Shown here: one piece after another, positions 26,986-37,100 of the stretch
Layout of the letters: each line of letters starts with the position of its first letter
Position numbering within the stretch: position 1 is the stretch's first letter
IMG/VR virus record: IMGVR_UViG_3300027708_000101
Span: 1 to 50,416 of that record
Origin: a virus
DNA: 50,416 nucleotides
Direction: 5' to 3' (one strand)
Notes under the pieces: generated by a model
Database searches by the model: none
Seen by the model: only the letters and a program-made list of their open reading frames with translations
What the model was told of the DNA's origin: nothing
Made by a program: the position numbers and the translations under genes

Positions 26986-28218
26986 ATGATAAAAAAGTTC
27001 TATGACATGGATGAAGCAGATACTGCGACATCAAATGAAACAAGCGAAGCCCAATCGTCATCAAGTGCAGAACCTATGAGTATAGCTGCAATGATGGCTA
27101 GACAGGGTACAAAAAGTAGTGCAGAAGGTGAGGATGTAAATCCAATCCGTTTAAATAGAGATGGCTCTTGGGAATCTAATACAGAGGTAAAGAACGCCCC
27201 CGTTGCTCCAACGAAGGCAGAAAATACTTCCGAACAAGAACAAGAAACATCCGAGTCAGTTGAAAGCGAAGCAACGACTTCCCAAACTCAAAAAGAGATG
27301 GAGTCAAGCACAGAACTAAACTGGCAAGATGCAGTAAAAAGCCAACAACCTGATGACGTTCTAAAAGCATTAGGGTTTGACGAAAAGGCTATTTCTTTTA
27401 TCAAGGACTTGAAAGAGGTTGACCCTAAAATGTTAGGCTTCTTAAATACTTGGAAAGAGAACGGGAATGTAACAGAATACTTAAGCGAGTTGAGCAAGGA
27501 TTACACACAAATGCCAGCCGAAGACGTGATGCGCCATCAGCTTCGGATAGATTATCCTAGGGCAAGCGATGCTCAGTTAGATGTTCTTTACAAAAAGGAG
27601 ATAGTTGAGAAATACAACTTAAACTCTTACGATGATGATGAGGCGAATGAAGGGAAGCTCTTATTGGAAGCGAAAGCAGACAAGTACAGAGATGAACTAG
27701 CCAAGGCACATCAAGAGAAACTTCTTCCCACAGCACCAGACAGAAGTGCAGCGGCACAAGAAGAGGAACAGCGTTTAGCTGAATTCTCTAAGCACATTGT
27801 AACGGAGTTTAACAATTCCCCGTACACAAAAGAAGTTCTTAGTAAAAATGCAATTACAATCGGTGAGGGAAATGACAAGTTCAGCTTCCCAATAGATTCA
27901 AAAGCAGTTACAGACTTAGTATTAAATGGTGATACAACAGGCGAACTGATGTTTGATAAGGTCAACAAGGACGGGCAAGATGTATTTCTTCCCAAAACAC
28001 AACATCAACTACTTGTAGCAACAGTTAATAAGTACGGAGAAAAATTCATTACAGAGCTTGCCAAGCATTACAAGTCATTAGGTAGCAAAGCCGCAATTGA
28101 ACCCATAGACAATGCAAGACCTACTGGAGTTAAACAGACCTCAACCGCAGGTGAAGAGCCTAAGTCAGTTGCAGGGGCAATGGCTAAGTATGGCAGATTG
28201 AATTCGGGAGGATGGTAA
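26986..28218 (+). CDS. Scaffold-like head assembly protein
   Basis: This is a 410-aa protein, strongly acidic and Ser/Thr/Glu-rich in the first 110 residues (disordered), with a helical middle (DVLKALGFDEKAISFIKDLK, LDVLYKKEIVEKYN) and a short conserved tail (GAMAKYGRLNSGGW). Position between portal and capsid, acidity and helical content are the hallmarks of scaffolding proteins, which shape the prohead and leave. No protease motif is seen. Confidence rests mainly on context. Confidence 0.6.
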   Translation: MIKKFYDMDEADTATSNETSEAQSSSSAEPMSIAAMMARQGTKSSAEGEDVNPIRLNRDGSWESNTEVKNAPVAPTKAENTSEQEQETSESVESEATTSQTQKEMESSTELNWQDAVKSQQPDDVLKALGFDEKAISFIKDLKEVDPKMLGFLNTWKENGNVTEYLSELSKDYTQMPAEDVMRHQLRIDYPRASDAQLDVLYKKEIVEKYNLNSYDDDEANEGKLLLEAKADKYRDELAKAHQEKLLPTAPDRSAAAQEEEQRLAEFSKHIVTEFNNSPYTKEVLSKNAITIGEGNDKFSFPIDSKAVTDLVLNGDTTGELMFDKVNKDGQDVFLPKTQHQLLVATVNKYGEKFITELAKHYKSLGSKAAIEPIDNARPTGVKQTSTAGEEPKSVAGAMAKYGRLNSGGW

Positions 28219-28256
28219 AAACAAACAAAATTATAAAAAAATAAAACTTAATTAAA

Positions 28257-29675
28257 ATGGCAGTTACTCAAGGTACTATGTTGAAATCCTTCGTGTCAGC
28301 GATTGATTTTCTTGACCAAAGGGATATAGACCCTAACATTTACGACCAAAGTCGTGACAGAGCGTTTACCGATATTATGAAAATCGTAAATCGCACTAAA
28401 CCAGCTAAAATGTTTTTCTACAACAACTTCGTTAATAACGATGTTTATGAAGTAGCAACAGTAGCAACTGGTGGTATTACAACAGGTGCGCCTACTGTAG
28501 TATTTAATATTACAAGTGGTGCTTATCTTTTCCCACGTGTAGGAGATTTGATTAAAACATCAAATAGTTCTAACGTAGGTAAGCAAGCGTTAGTTACATC
28601 CGTAACTGTTTCTTCTACTACAGCTACTATTACAGCTAAATCTGTAGATGGAACTAATATGACAATTGTAGCAGGCGATTTAGTTCAGTTTGGTTCTAAT
28701 GCATTCCCAGAGCAATCAGGTGCGCCAACAAATCGCAGATATGGTTTAACTAAGTACTACAATAACATTCAAATCTTCCGTGAGGTTGATGAAATCTCTG
28801 ACGTTCAGAAGGTTGCTAAAATTGAAGTTAACGTAGGCGGTGACTACCACATCCTCCCTTACCAAACAGTTCAGAAGGTTATCAAATTAAATGGTGACAT
28901 TTCTGTACAAATGTTAGCTGGTACTGCATCTTCATATAATAATGCAATTAATGGTGGTAACTTAGGTACTAATACATTATTTACTAATGCTAGTCCTGCA
29001 TCTACTACTCCGTTCTTAACAACTAATAACGCTTCAGGTGTTGCCACTCCAGTTCAAACAACTGGTGGTCTTGATTGGTATGTAACTAATTACGGCATTT
29101 CTGATAGTGCTACTACATTGGGAACATTTTCTTTTGTTGAATTAGATGAAATTATTGACAACTTCATCGCTAACAAAGCACCTACAGATATGATGGTGTT
29201 TATGGGAAGCCGTGCTTACCGTTTAATTTCTAAGTTCTTAAAGCAATTGGGTTCATCTTCAGTGGATTCAAGACGTTTGAACGTAGATGGTAAGGATTTT
29301 GATTTCAACGTAGAACACCTTTCTTATGGTGGATACGAGTTTGATTTCGTACACGTTCCTATCTTTGACCACCCACAATTGTTCTCAGCTACATTAGTTG
29401 CTGACGTTAACGGTTCTATGTACTTTGTACCAAAAGACCAAGTTGACACAGTAGATAATGGTCGTCAGCCAAGAATGCAGATTCGTTACACTCCTACTCC
29501 ATTCATGGGTAGCGCAGCTAACAAGTCTTCTAACGGTATGATTACTGAGTGGAGAACAGGTGCTTTGGCTGAAATCCCAACTTCATCAACTATGTCATTG
29601 CATACTGACTGGGAAACAGCACAAGGTCTTGAGTGTTTAGCAGTTAAACACTTCCAGAAGTACAGAGTTATCTAA
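28257..29675 (+). CDS. Major capsid protein
   Basis: This is a 472-aa protein after portal and scaffold and before a strong terminator. The N-terminal helix region has FLDQRDIDPNIYDQSRDRAF; the body is beta-rich; the C-terminus ends HTDWETAQGLECLAVKHFQK, in the style of HK97-fold capsid proteins of Bacteroidota phages. Residues about 70-145 form an inserted beta domain (TGAPTVVFNITSG, SSTTATITAK). Codon use differs from its neighbours: Arg is often CGT and Asn/Phe/Asp often end in C, where flanking genes prefer AGA and A/T endings, as expected for the most highly expressed gene. No exact TTCCCNWAC site lies inside. Confidence 0.8.
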   Translation: MAVTQGTMLKSFVSAIDFLDQRDIDPNIYDQSRDRAFTDIMKIVNRTKPAKMFFYNNFVNNDVYEVATVATGGITTGAPTVVFNITSGAYLFPRVGDLIKTSNSSNVGKQALVTSVTVSSTTATITAKSVDGTNMTIVAGDLVQFGSNAFPEQSGAPTNRRYGLTKYYNNIQIFREVDEISDVQKVAKIEVNVGGDYHILPYQTVQKVIKLNGDISVQMLAGTASSYNNAINGGNLGTNTLFTNASPASTTPFLTTNNASGVATPVQTTGGLDWYVTNYGISDSATTLGTFSFVELDEIIDNFIANKAPTDMMVFMGSRAYRLISKFLKQLGSSSVDSRRLNVDGKDFDFNVEHLSYGGYEFDFVHVPIFDHPQLFSATLVADVNGSMYFVPKDQVDTVDNGRQPRMQIRYTPTPFMGSAANKSSNGMITEWRTGALAEIPTSSTMSLHTDWETAQGLECLAVKHFQKYRVI

Positions 29676-29691
29676 TTATATAATAATAATC

Positions 29692-29717
29692 AAGTAGGGG
29701 AAGAAATTCCCCTACTT
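29692..29717 (+). terminator. Terminator after the major capsid gene
   Basis: A perfect 11-bp stem, AAGTAGGGGAA / TTCCCCTACTT, closes a GAAA tetraloop, 17 nt after the capsid stop. T-rich sequence (ACTTTTCTTT) follows. Both stem arms contain the iterated motif in the form GTAGGGGAA / TTCCCCTAC. The hairpin probably limits read-through or protects the capsid mRNA 3' end. Confidence 0.85.
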
Positions 29718-29748
29718 ACTTTTCTTTAAATAATAAAAAATAAATAAA

Positions 29749-29991
29749 ATGGCAAATTCAGTTAGTGTAGCCGTTATAGGCAAAAATGGTAACGCATATG
29801 GTTCAAGTAAAACTACAGGGTTTCCAACACAAGGTATTTTGATTGAGGCTTATGCCCCTACAGCAACCTTGCCTGATGGAACACCGAACCCACTTGCATC
29901 TGCTTTGACTCAAGTAACATTGTTGTCAACTAGTGATAGATATTATACTGCAACAGCTACGGCTACAGTAATTACAGCAGCAAATGCTTAA
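29749..29991 (+). CDS. Small post-capsid protein, possible head decoration
   Basis: This 80-aa protein is Ala/Thr-rich and beta-like (TLPDGTPNPLASALTQVTLL, YYTATATATVITAANA), bounded on both sides by strong terminators (29692 and 30006). An isolated, well-terminated small gene next to the capsid gene suggests a separately abundant transcript, as for a decoration or cement protein. No family is recognised. Confidence 0.55.
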   Translation: MANSVSVAVIGKNGNAYGSSKTTGFPTQGILIEAYAPTATLPDGTPNPLASALTQVTLLSTSDRYYTATATATVITAANA

Positions 29992-30005
29992 GTTTTAATT
30001 TTTTC

Positions 30006-30032
30006 AGTTGGGGGAGCAGTGCTTCCCCAACT
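30006..30032 (+). terminator. Terminator after the 80-aa gene
   Basis: A 12-bp stem, AGTTGGGGGAGC / GCTTCCCCAACT, with an AGT loop and one G-T wobble, lies 14 nt after the stop. The right arm contains the motif TTCCCCAAC (30023-30031). The following sequence is only moderately T-rich. Confidence 0.75.
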
Positions 30033-30068
30033 ATTTAACCAATTCAACCAATTTAAAATCAAATAAAA

Positions 30069-30980
30069 ATGTCTTTAGAAAATTTCGCACACTTCAATGA
30101 CCTCTCTCCCAAATTGAGAGAAGAGTTAGAACAAAAGGTAGAATCATTTGGTAAAAGAGTTAGGTATAAGTTTGACATAGCTAAACCTAATCCTGACCCA
30201 GAAAAATACAATGGAGAATTTGTATACCCTAATATGTATACACTTGACCCAACTAAGTTTACTATTCAAGACCCATACGAAAATAGAGAGGGCAAAAGTA
30301 AAACAAAAAATATTGGTCTTGTAGACGATGGATTTATGAGTGATACTGGTGTTCCAGAAAGATTTAAAAAAATAAAAGTAGGCGGTTCTGATAGGTCTGT
30401 GTTGACATTAAACATAGAAGACAATAGAGATGACTTTTATATGGCTATGCTTTTAGAATTGCATCCTAAAAATAAGGGGAGTAGATTTGTAAGTAAAACA
30501 TTACATCCTATTATATCAAGAATAGACGAAAATGCAGCAGCTAAAGATGCTAGAACAGAAAGAAGCGAAAGATTAAAAGCTCTTAATGTAGCACAAGGAA
30601 TGTCTGACTCTGAATTAATAGACTTTGCTGATGCAATGCAATGGGACAGCTCAGAAGATATAGAAATTCTTAGAAATAAAGCAGAAGAGTTAGCAGATAG
30701 TAACCCTGTATACTTCAATGATTTTGTTCAAGGTAAAACAGTTGAATATCAATCATTGGTAAAACAAGCAATGAACAAAGGTCTAATCTCTTTTAACCAT
30801 TTAGATTATAGTTTTACATGGACGGGGAATCAGCAGGTAATAACAAACCTTCCCCCAACAGGACAAAAAACAGAAATTCAGAAAATGTCTGAGTGGATGC
30901 AAACAAGTGGTAACAAAGGAGATGATTTTTATAAAAAATTAAAGTCATTAGTAAAAGGCGGCAAGAAGGTCGCTGAATAA
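30069..30980 (+). CDS. Hypothetical virion-region protein
   Basis: This is a 303-aa hydrophilic protein with an N-terminal helical segment (KLREELEQKVESFGKRVRY), a Pro-rich part with PNPDPEKYNGEF and YPNMYTLDPT, and a helical, acidic C-terminal half (MSDSELIDFADAMQWDSSED). It has no catalytic motif or signal peptide. It is placed between the decoration-type gene and the fibre genes. The middle resembles small structural or regulatory proteins, but I cannot name a family. Confidence 0.5.
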   Translation: MSLENFAHFNDLSPKLREELEQKVESFGKRVRYKFDIAKPNPDPEKYNGEFVYPNMYTLDPTKFTIQDPYENREGKSKTKNIGLVDDGFMSDTGVPERFKKIKVGGSDRSVLTLNIEDNRDDFYMAMLLELHPKNKGSRFVSKTLHPIISRIDENAAAKDARTERSERLKALNVAQGMSDSELIDFADAMQWDSSEDIEILRNKAEELADSNPVYFNDFVQGKTVEYQSLVKQAMNKGLISFNHLDYSFTWTGNQQVITNLPPTGQKTEIQKMSEWMQTSGNKGDDFYKKLKSLVKGGKKVAE

Positions 30981-31002
30981 GTTTTGATTTTGAATTGGTG
31001 AT

Positions 31003-31051
31003 TAGCCGAAAGGCTATGACGGCTAAGTTGGGTACATTAGTACTACTGCCC
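31003..31051 (+). ncRNA. Structured intergenic element with competing hairpins
   Basis: The 106-nt gap after the 303-aa gene holds TAGCC-GAAA-GGCTA (31003-31016, GNRA tetraloop) followed by a second GGCTAA (31021-31026) that can pair instead with TTAGCC. Next comes GTAC-ATTA-GTAC (31032-31043) enclosed by GGG (31030-31032) and CCC (31049-31051), then a T/A-rich run. It is more GC-rich than its surroundings. It may be an unusual terminator, an mRNA-stabilising leader for the 88-aa gene, or a small RNA. Confidence 0.4.
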
Positions 31052-31086
31052 TTATTTTATTAAGTAATAATTAAAAAAAAAGAAAA

Positions 31087-31353
31087 ATGGCTGTTACAAC
31101 AATTACAAAGACGACAAATTTGATTAAGATAAAAACTGGTTCAAATTTAGAAAAATGCTATTCCCTAACAAATGGATACAAATTTGCTCCTAAACATAGT
31201 GTGTTAGATACAACACTAGAAACAGATGCAATTATTTTTACTATTGGAGGGGAATCGTTTGATATGGTTTGTACAAGTGGTATAACTGTAGGTTCTACAA
31301 ATTATACTACCTTAGCAACGGCATATCCAGCCTTAATTACTTATCTTACTTAA
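31087..31353 (+). CDS. Small structural-region protein
   Basis: This 88-aa beta-rich protein (TTNLIKIKTGSNLEKCYSL, then FTIGGESFDMVCTSG) has no membrane segment or catalytic motif. It opens a tight run of small genes before the fibres, preceded by the structured intergenic element. It may be a minor capsid or tail component; this is only contextual. Confidence 0.5.
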   Translation: MAVTTITKTTNLIKIKTGSNLEKCYSLTNGYKFAPKHSVLDTTLETDAIIFTIGGESFDMVCTSGITVGSTNYTTLATAYPALITYLT

Positions 31354-31363
31354 AATATAAAAG

Positions 31364-31909
31364 ATGCCTTTTACACCAGGTTTCAGCACTTCCCAAACAA
31401 TTGGGTTACCAAACAAAATAAACTTCACAGACACTTCTACAGGGTCTGATATAAATATTGTTAGCCGCAGAATCTTTATACGAGATGCGGCTAACACTTA
31501 TATAGTTCAGAAGGGTACTACTACTAATTATGAAGACTGGATAATCGTTTCCCCTCCACTAGACCCATTATCAATATCATTAGATGTGTTAAAGAAAGAT
31601 ATGGCGTTATATCTTACAGTGCAATGGTTAAATGTTTCCAATACGGTATTATATGAAAAGTCTTATCTAACAGGGTTTACTTTGTACAATGAGTCTTTTG
31701 ATTATCAAATGACGCAGGTATTGTCTGGGAATCCATTGCTTATAAACGACCACAACTTTTTTGCAAACAAGAGTCAATTGAGAGTGAGCATAGATAGTGG
31801 TAATCAAGCAATATTTTTGGCAGCAGATATATTTGGAGGTCAGCAGTGTTACGATAGGGCAACTAATCTTAGATTAAATTCACCATACTTCTTTAACGCT
31901 AATGTATAG
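31364..31909 (+). CDS. Hypothetical tail-region protein
   Basis: This is a 181-aa beta-rich protein. The opening TPGFSTSQTIGLPNKINFTD and the DWIIVSPPLDPLSISLDVL segment resemble an Ig-like or fibre-attachment domain. It overlaps the next gene by 8 nt. The position before the fibre genes suggests a tail appendage base component, but no family is recognised. Confidence 0.5.
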   Translation: MPFTPGFSTSQTIGLPNKINFTDTSTGSDINIVSRRIFIRDAANTYIVQKGTTTNYEDWIIVSPPLDPLSISLDVLKKDMALYLTVQWLNVSNTVLYEKSYLTGFTLYNESFDYQMTQVLSGNPLLINDHNFFANKSQLRVSIDSGNQAIFLAADIFGGQQCYDRATNLRLNSPYFFNANV

Positions 31910-32411
31910 TATACTTGATAAAATAAAGATTGCAAAAGTAAGCCAGTTCTTGGCTGAAAATGATATTGACAAGAGAGGTCTTTATGGTGGGGGAGTTGAC
32001 ATAATGCTTCCCACAAAAATATACAACATTAGAAAGAGCGTAGAATGGATGTATGGCATCAATCCCCCAACAAACGAAGTAAGAGCAAAGGGATACATAA
32101 CTATTGACAATAGAGGCTTTTTAGATACTGGGATAATAATAACAGTTTATATTGACGACCCAGACTTGGGCTTTATTATTTTAGGAGCTTATACTGTTTT
32201 AATTACAGACACGACAACAGATTTGGTCGCCACAGGTCTTGCCAATTCCCTAACATTAAATCCATATGGCTACTATATAACCAGAATAAACAATACCATT
32301 ACAATAGAAGCAAGGGCAGGAGTGGGTGCATCAATAAATGACAATAATAGAATACAAGTTATTATAACTACAAGAATATTTGATAATACATTTGATAATA
32401 CATTCAATTAA
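31902..32411 (+). CDS. Hypothetical tail-region protein
   Basis: This is a 169-aa protein. An N-terminal helix (SILDKIKIAKVSQFLAENDI) is followed by a beta region (TIDNRGFLDTGIIITVYIDD) and a repeat-like end (IFDNTFDNTFN). It is coupled to its upstream neighbour by an 8-nt overlap and lies 5 nt before the fibre gene. It probably belongs to the same appendage assembly; function unproven. Confidence 0.5.
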   Translation: MYSILDKIKIAKVSQFLAENDIDKRGLYGGGVDIMLPTKIYNIRKSVEWMYGINPPTNEVRAKGYITIDNRGFLDTGIIITVYIDDPDLGFIILGAYTVLITDTTTDLVATGLANSLTLNPYGYYITRINNTITIEARAGVGASINDNNRIQVIITTRIFDNTFDNTFN

Positions 32412-32416
32412 ATAAA

Positions 32417-33673
32417 ATGGCACAAAAGACAGACTTAGACTTAATTACAGAAGCAAACATCATAAGGGACGAAACTGCTATAGGTGCAAATACAGCACTT
32501 AGGGTAGGTACAATGTTTGACAATACAATTGATAGCAAAATAAACAATGATAGAGTAAGCAATGATACTCAGTTAGGAAATGCTACAACAATAGTTCCCA
32601 CGCAATACGCAGTAAAAACTTATGTAGACACATTTGCTACAGGCTTATTAACGGATAATGGCAACTATGACCCAACTGTTACAAGTCAGTATCCAACATC
32701 TGGAAATACATTATCTGGAGGTGCTGTTAAAAAGGGCGACATTTGGTATATTAGTGCAGACGGTACAATAAATGGCAACTCTGTACTTATAGGATATAGT
32801 GTTCGTGCCTTGGTAGACAACGCAGGGGCTACTACAGATGCAAACTGGTCAATATCAAATGTAGGCATAGGCTTTGTGCCAGAGAATGTAGCTAATAAGT
32901 CAACTGACGTTAACTTAGGAACAAGTGATGTTTACTACCCATCACAAAATGCAGTGAAGAGCTATGTTGATACACAAGTAGCAGCAGTACTTCCCTATAC
33001 ACCCGAAAATGTAGCAAATAAAAGTCAAGACATTACCGCTAACCCATCAAGCACAGTATTATATCCATCTAATAAAGCAGTAGCAGATTATGTTAACTTA
33101 GGTATTAATTTACAAACTGCAACCGACAACGGCAACATAACTACAAACGATATTCATGTTTATAATGTAATAGACTCAAGCAATGCAACCGATTCGGCTG
33201 CTGCTTATCTTAATAATGTTGTGGGAGATGGTGGTGTTGTGGGAATAAAAAAAGCAGACGGAACAACTGGCGAAATAAAGGGTACAAATCTTACAGCAAA
33301 TAGAAACTACGAATTCCCAGACAGAAGCGGAACATTAGCATTAACAAGTGATATAGTGCCACCATATAAAGTATTTGTAGGTATACTGACTGCATCTGGA
33401 ACAACCTTATATATTACTGAATTAGAAAACACAATAGGAACGATAGGATATTCTTCATATGGTACAGGAGGCGATTTCGTATTAACTACAAGTGGTTTAT
33501 TTACAGCAGATAAAACAATAGTATTGTCTGGGAATTCAAATTCTGATAATGCTACTATATTTAAAGCATACTGGGGTAGCATATATGGCGTGTATATCAA
33601 AAATTGGGTTAGTGGCGTACTTTCAAGTACGGGTATTTTAAATGTCCCTATTGAAATAAGAGTTTACCCATAA
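32417..33673 (+). CDS. Tail fibre-like protein
   Basis: This is a 418-aa protein. The N-terminus (ITEANIIRDETAIGANTALR, then VGTMFDNTIDSKIN) is a typical attachment region of Bacteroidota phage fibres. Three spaced copies of a T-x-x-Y-P-S-(N/Q)-x-A-V-x-(S/T/D)-Y-V-(D/N) motif (residues about 57-72, 172-184 and 212-226) form fibre-shaft repeats. The C-terminus carries a short beta domain. It is part of the receptor-binding apparatus with the two giant proteins downstream. Confidence 0.7.
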   Translation: MAQKTDLDLITEANIIRDETAIGANTALRVGTMFDNTIDSKINNDRVSNDTQLGNATTIVPTQYAVKTYVDTFATGLLTDNGNYDPTVTSQYPTSGNTLSGGAVKKGDIWYISADGTINGNSVLIGYSVRALVDNAGATTDANWSISNVGIGFVPENVANKSTDVNLGTSDVYYPSQNAVKSYVDTQVAAVLPYTPENVANKSQDITANPSSTVLYPSNKAVADYVNLGINLQTATDNGNITTNDIHVYNVIDSSNATDSAAAYLNNVVGDGGVVGIKKADGTTGEIKGTNLTANRNYEFPDRSGTLALTSDIVPPYKVFVGILTASGTTLYITELENTIGTIGYSSYGTGGDFVLTTSGLFTADKTIVLSGNSNSDNATIFKAYWGSIYGVYIKNWVSGVLSSTGILNVPIEIRVYP

Positions 33674-33683
33674 TATATAAATA

Positions 33684-34106
33684 ATGCAGACAACAACAAT
33701 ACAATTTCAAGGAGGTGTAAATGCTTCAGATGGCGAACCAAGTTTGGTAGATACATCAAACTATCTATATGCATTGTGTGCGCCATATAACCTAAAGGCA
33801 GCGTATATAATAAATACAAACCTACCAACAGTTGTTGTTACTCCTTCGGGTGTTTCGGGAATTATTACCCCTATAAGAATAACAGAAGCCGATTTTATTG
33901 ATGCTACGCATTGGGCAGGAGCAAATAGTGTTAACCAAGCAATACTTCCCAACTACAGACTACAAGTATTTGCTAACTTTGTAGCTAGGTATTTATTGCA
34001 GGGAACTGAGTGGGTAAGAACGGCAGCAGGTATACAGATAATAATGCCAGGGTTTGATGCCACAGTTAATCAGTATGAGTTTTATATTGACATAAGTCTA
34101 TACTAA
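33684..34106 (+). CDS. Small fibre-associated protein
   Basis: This is a 140-aa beta-rich protein (TIQFQGGVNASDGEPSLVDT, FVARYLLQGTEWVRTAAGIQ). It lacks signal peptide and catalytic motifs. It sits between a fibre and the 1782-aa adhesin-like protein with 4-nt spacing, and may be a fibre joint, chaperone or tip protein. No family is recognised. Confidence 0.5.
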   Translation: MQTTTIQFQGGVNASDGEPSLVDTSNYLYALCAPYNLKAAYIINTNLPTVVVTPSGVSGIITPIRITEADFIDATHWAGANSVNQAILPNYRLQVFANFVARYLLQGTEWVRTAAGIQIIMPGFDATVNQYEFYIDISLY

Positions 34107-34110
34107 TAAT

Positions 34111-37100
34111 ATGAAAAAAATAATAGTTTTATTTGCTTTGCTATTGGGAAGTATTATCTCAATAGCACAGCCAGTTACACAGAGAGGTACGTCAGCAGTT
34201 ACCGTTCAAGACTCAAGATTATTTGCTGAACTAAACTTCAGACCACCAGCATTTCCCGACACAGTAAGAGCAAACCAACAGATAGGATTAGATAGCTGTG
34301 GAGCATTAATATTTTCTAGGGACATTAACGCTTACTACTACAGAGCGTGTAGCCCAAAGAGATGGGTAAGGGTTGCATCTGGGGGAAGCACATCTGATAG
34401 CGCATACTTATCCTACAGACCACTAACAGATAGTACATTTTTACTTTGTCGTGTTGGGGGAACTAGGTGTGATACTATAAAGGTAAATGGTAAGGGAGTG
34501 ACACAGGCATGGCTATTAGGGGGTAATCTAAATCCCGTATCTAATAACTTAGGTACAACAAGTACGACAGACGTAGTTATAATAACTAATGATGTGGCAA
34601 GGATGAAGATAGCAGGGAATGGCATTAATAGAAGTTCAGCAGCAAGGAATAGATACTTGATGATAGACACCCTTACAAGATATTTATTCTATGGGGACGA
34701 GTCAGATACAACTGCTTGGAAATTGTTGGGGAATTCAAACGCTATTGCAGGAACTAGTTTTTTAGGTACAACAAATAATGTACCTCTTGAATTTAGAATA
34801 AAAAATAAAAAATCTGGTATTATAGATAGCACCAATAAGAATGTAGGGTTAGGCTTCAATACATTGAAAACAAATGCTCCAAATGGGGTTATATTGCCGC
34901 CACCAAATAATGCTACATTAGGAACATATAACGTAGCAATAGGTCATAATGCTTTAAGTAAAGATACGCTGGGCTATCAAAACGTAGCAATTGGTGGTGG
35001 GGCATTGGGTACGACAACAACATACTCGCAAAGAAACGTAGCCATAGGATATGCGGCATTAAACCAATCAATAACACCAAGTTTAGATGTTGCAATTGGA
35101 TGGGGTGCTTTAGCAAGAGATTATTATGGTCAAGCTAATACAGCAGTAGGAGCAGATGTGGCTAATTTTTATGCACCTGCTTCTGGCGATACCATGGCAT
35201 TTAATACATTGGTAGGGTACAGTTCAGCAAAACAAAAAAAAGCTGGGAAGTACAATGTGTTTGTTGGGGATAGTACTGGGGCGTTAAATATAAACGGCAG
35301 TAGCAATGTTTTTATAGGAAGCAGAGCTGGTCAAAATGAAACTGGTTCAAGTAAATTGTATATATCAAATTCAAGCACTTCTAATCCTTTAATTAAAGGG
35401 AACTTTGCTGATTCTACTTTGAATGTGAACGGGAAGATGTCAATATCACTCACTTCCCAGACACCAGATTCAAGTCTAGACGTAACAGGTGGTGTTAAAC
35501 TAAGGACAATATATAGAAGTGGTGCTTTAACTGATAGTATGCTTTTGGTAGGAGCAGATGGGGGTGTTGTTAAGAGGGAAGTGATAGTGCCAAGCAATAC
35601 AAATGTTACAAGGATTATATCTGGTAGCGCAGTATGGGACTCATTGTTGGTATATAGCGTTACGAAATGCTTTTATTATATCAATGGCATACTATACAAT
35701 TCCCCAGCAACAAATATAACACTAGCAGCAGCAGATTCATCTAACCCAAGGATTGATGTTATTTATTGTGATACCTTGGGAAATGTTGGAGTAATAACAG
35801 GGATTCCCTCACCCAATCCTGTAAAGCCAACAGTTAATCCTCTATCCCAAATAGAATTAACCCACATCAATATAAATGCTCAAGCAACAACACCAGTAGG
35901 CGTAAGCAATAGAATAATATACAATGAAAATGTTGGTGTGCCTAATGAGTGGAATACATCAAAAAGTTTACCCTTATCGCCAGCCGATTTTGCGTATACT
36001 ATAAATCCATATGTAGGAACTAAGTCAGCATACGCTCCACCGTTTGAAGGGAATTACTCTTTGATATTTACAAATAATGCCTTTGTTAATGCAGATACGC
36101 TAAGTGAACTATCAATGTATTTAAGACAAAATTCTGCACCTCCTGCAAAAGTAGGAACAAATATGTTTAGTGTAATATTATACAAGTCTGGGGTAAAGGT
36201 AACTAATCAAGTCTTTGTATCAGATGGGTTTTATGGCTATAGTCTTTTGACATTGAATTCTTATCAACATATAGCTATACCATTTTCAAGTTTTGTATAT
36301 TCAAACCCTTTAGATAAAACATTTGACCAAATACAAATACTATTAGATTTTTCAACTATTCCTAAATTAGGCTTTCAATTTGATTATATAACTGCTGGTG
36401 CTGGGGGAACTCCTCCTGCGGTTATAAGCAACTATTGGTCATTGACTGGGAACGACAACACTAGCTTCCCTAACGCAAAGTTAGGAACAACAAGCAAGGA
36501 CAAGTTAAGCATAGTTACAAGCGATGTAGAAAGAATAAACATCGCCAACACAGGTGTTATATCACTTCCCCAACTTCAAACAACAACAGACACATTACTA
36601 TACAAGCCATTAGTTATTAATCCTAGCAATGGTCAAGTAGCAGGTATAACAAATTGGGGCAACAACACAGTCTACACAGAGAACCCAATAATGTCAAGGA
36701 CATCTGGTGACTCTAATATCATCTACTTCAATGCTGATACTGCTAATGCTTGGCGTGGGGGAGGTGGAACTACTCCAAATCTTCAACAAGTAACTGATGT
36801 AGGCGATACTACTACAAATAATATCTTTTTGAATAAAATGTATATGTATGATGGTACAAATGATATATATTCATTAAATGCACGAGTTGAAGATGAGAAT
36901 TTTTATATAACAAGTGGTGCTTCTGGAGCAGATTATTTTAGAGTTACTGATGGAGAAATGGCAATATATAAAGCACCATCAAGCGTAGGGGTAATAAGAG
37001 CCTATAATCTTACAGGAGGTAGAGCTTATGACCTTCCTGATGCTTCAGGTACATTATTATTAGACGCTCCTTCTGATGGTAATTTGTATGGTAGAAAAGA

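Noticed and set aside
28257-29675. Absence of the motif from the capsid gene as meaningful
   Set aside because: With a mean spacing near 630 bp, one or two gaps of over 2 kb are expected by chance; codon bias for expression could also remove it.
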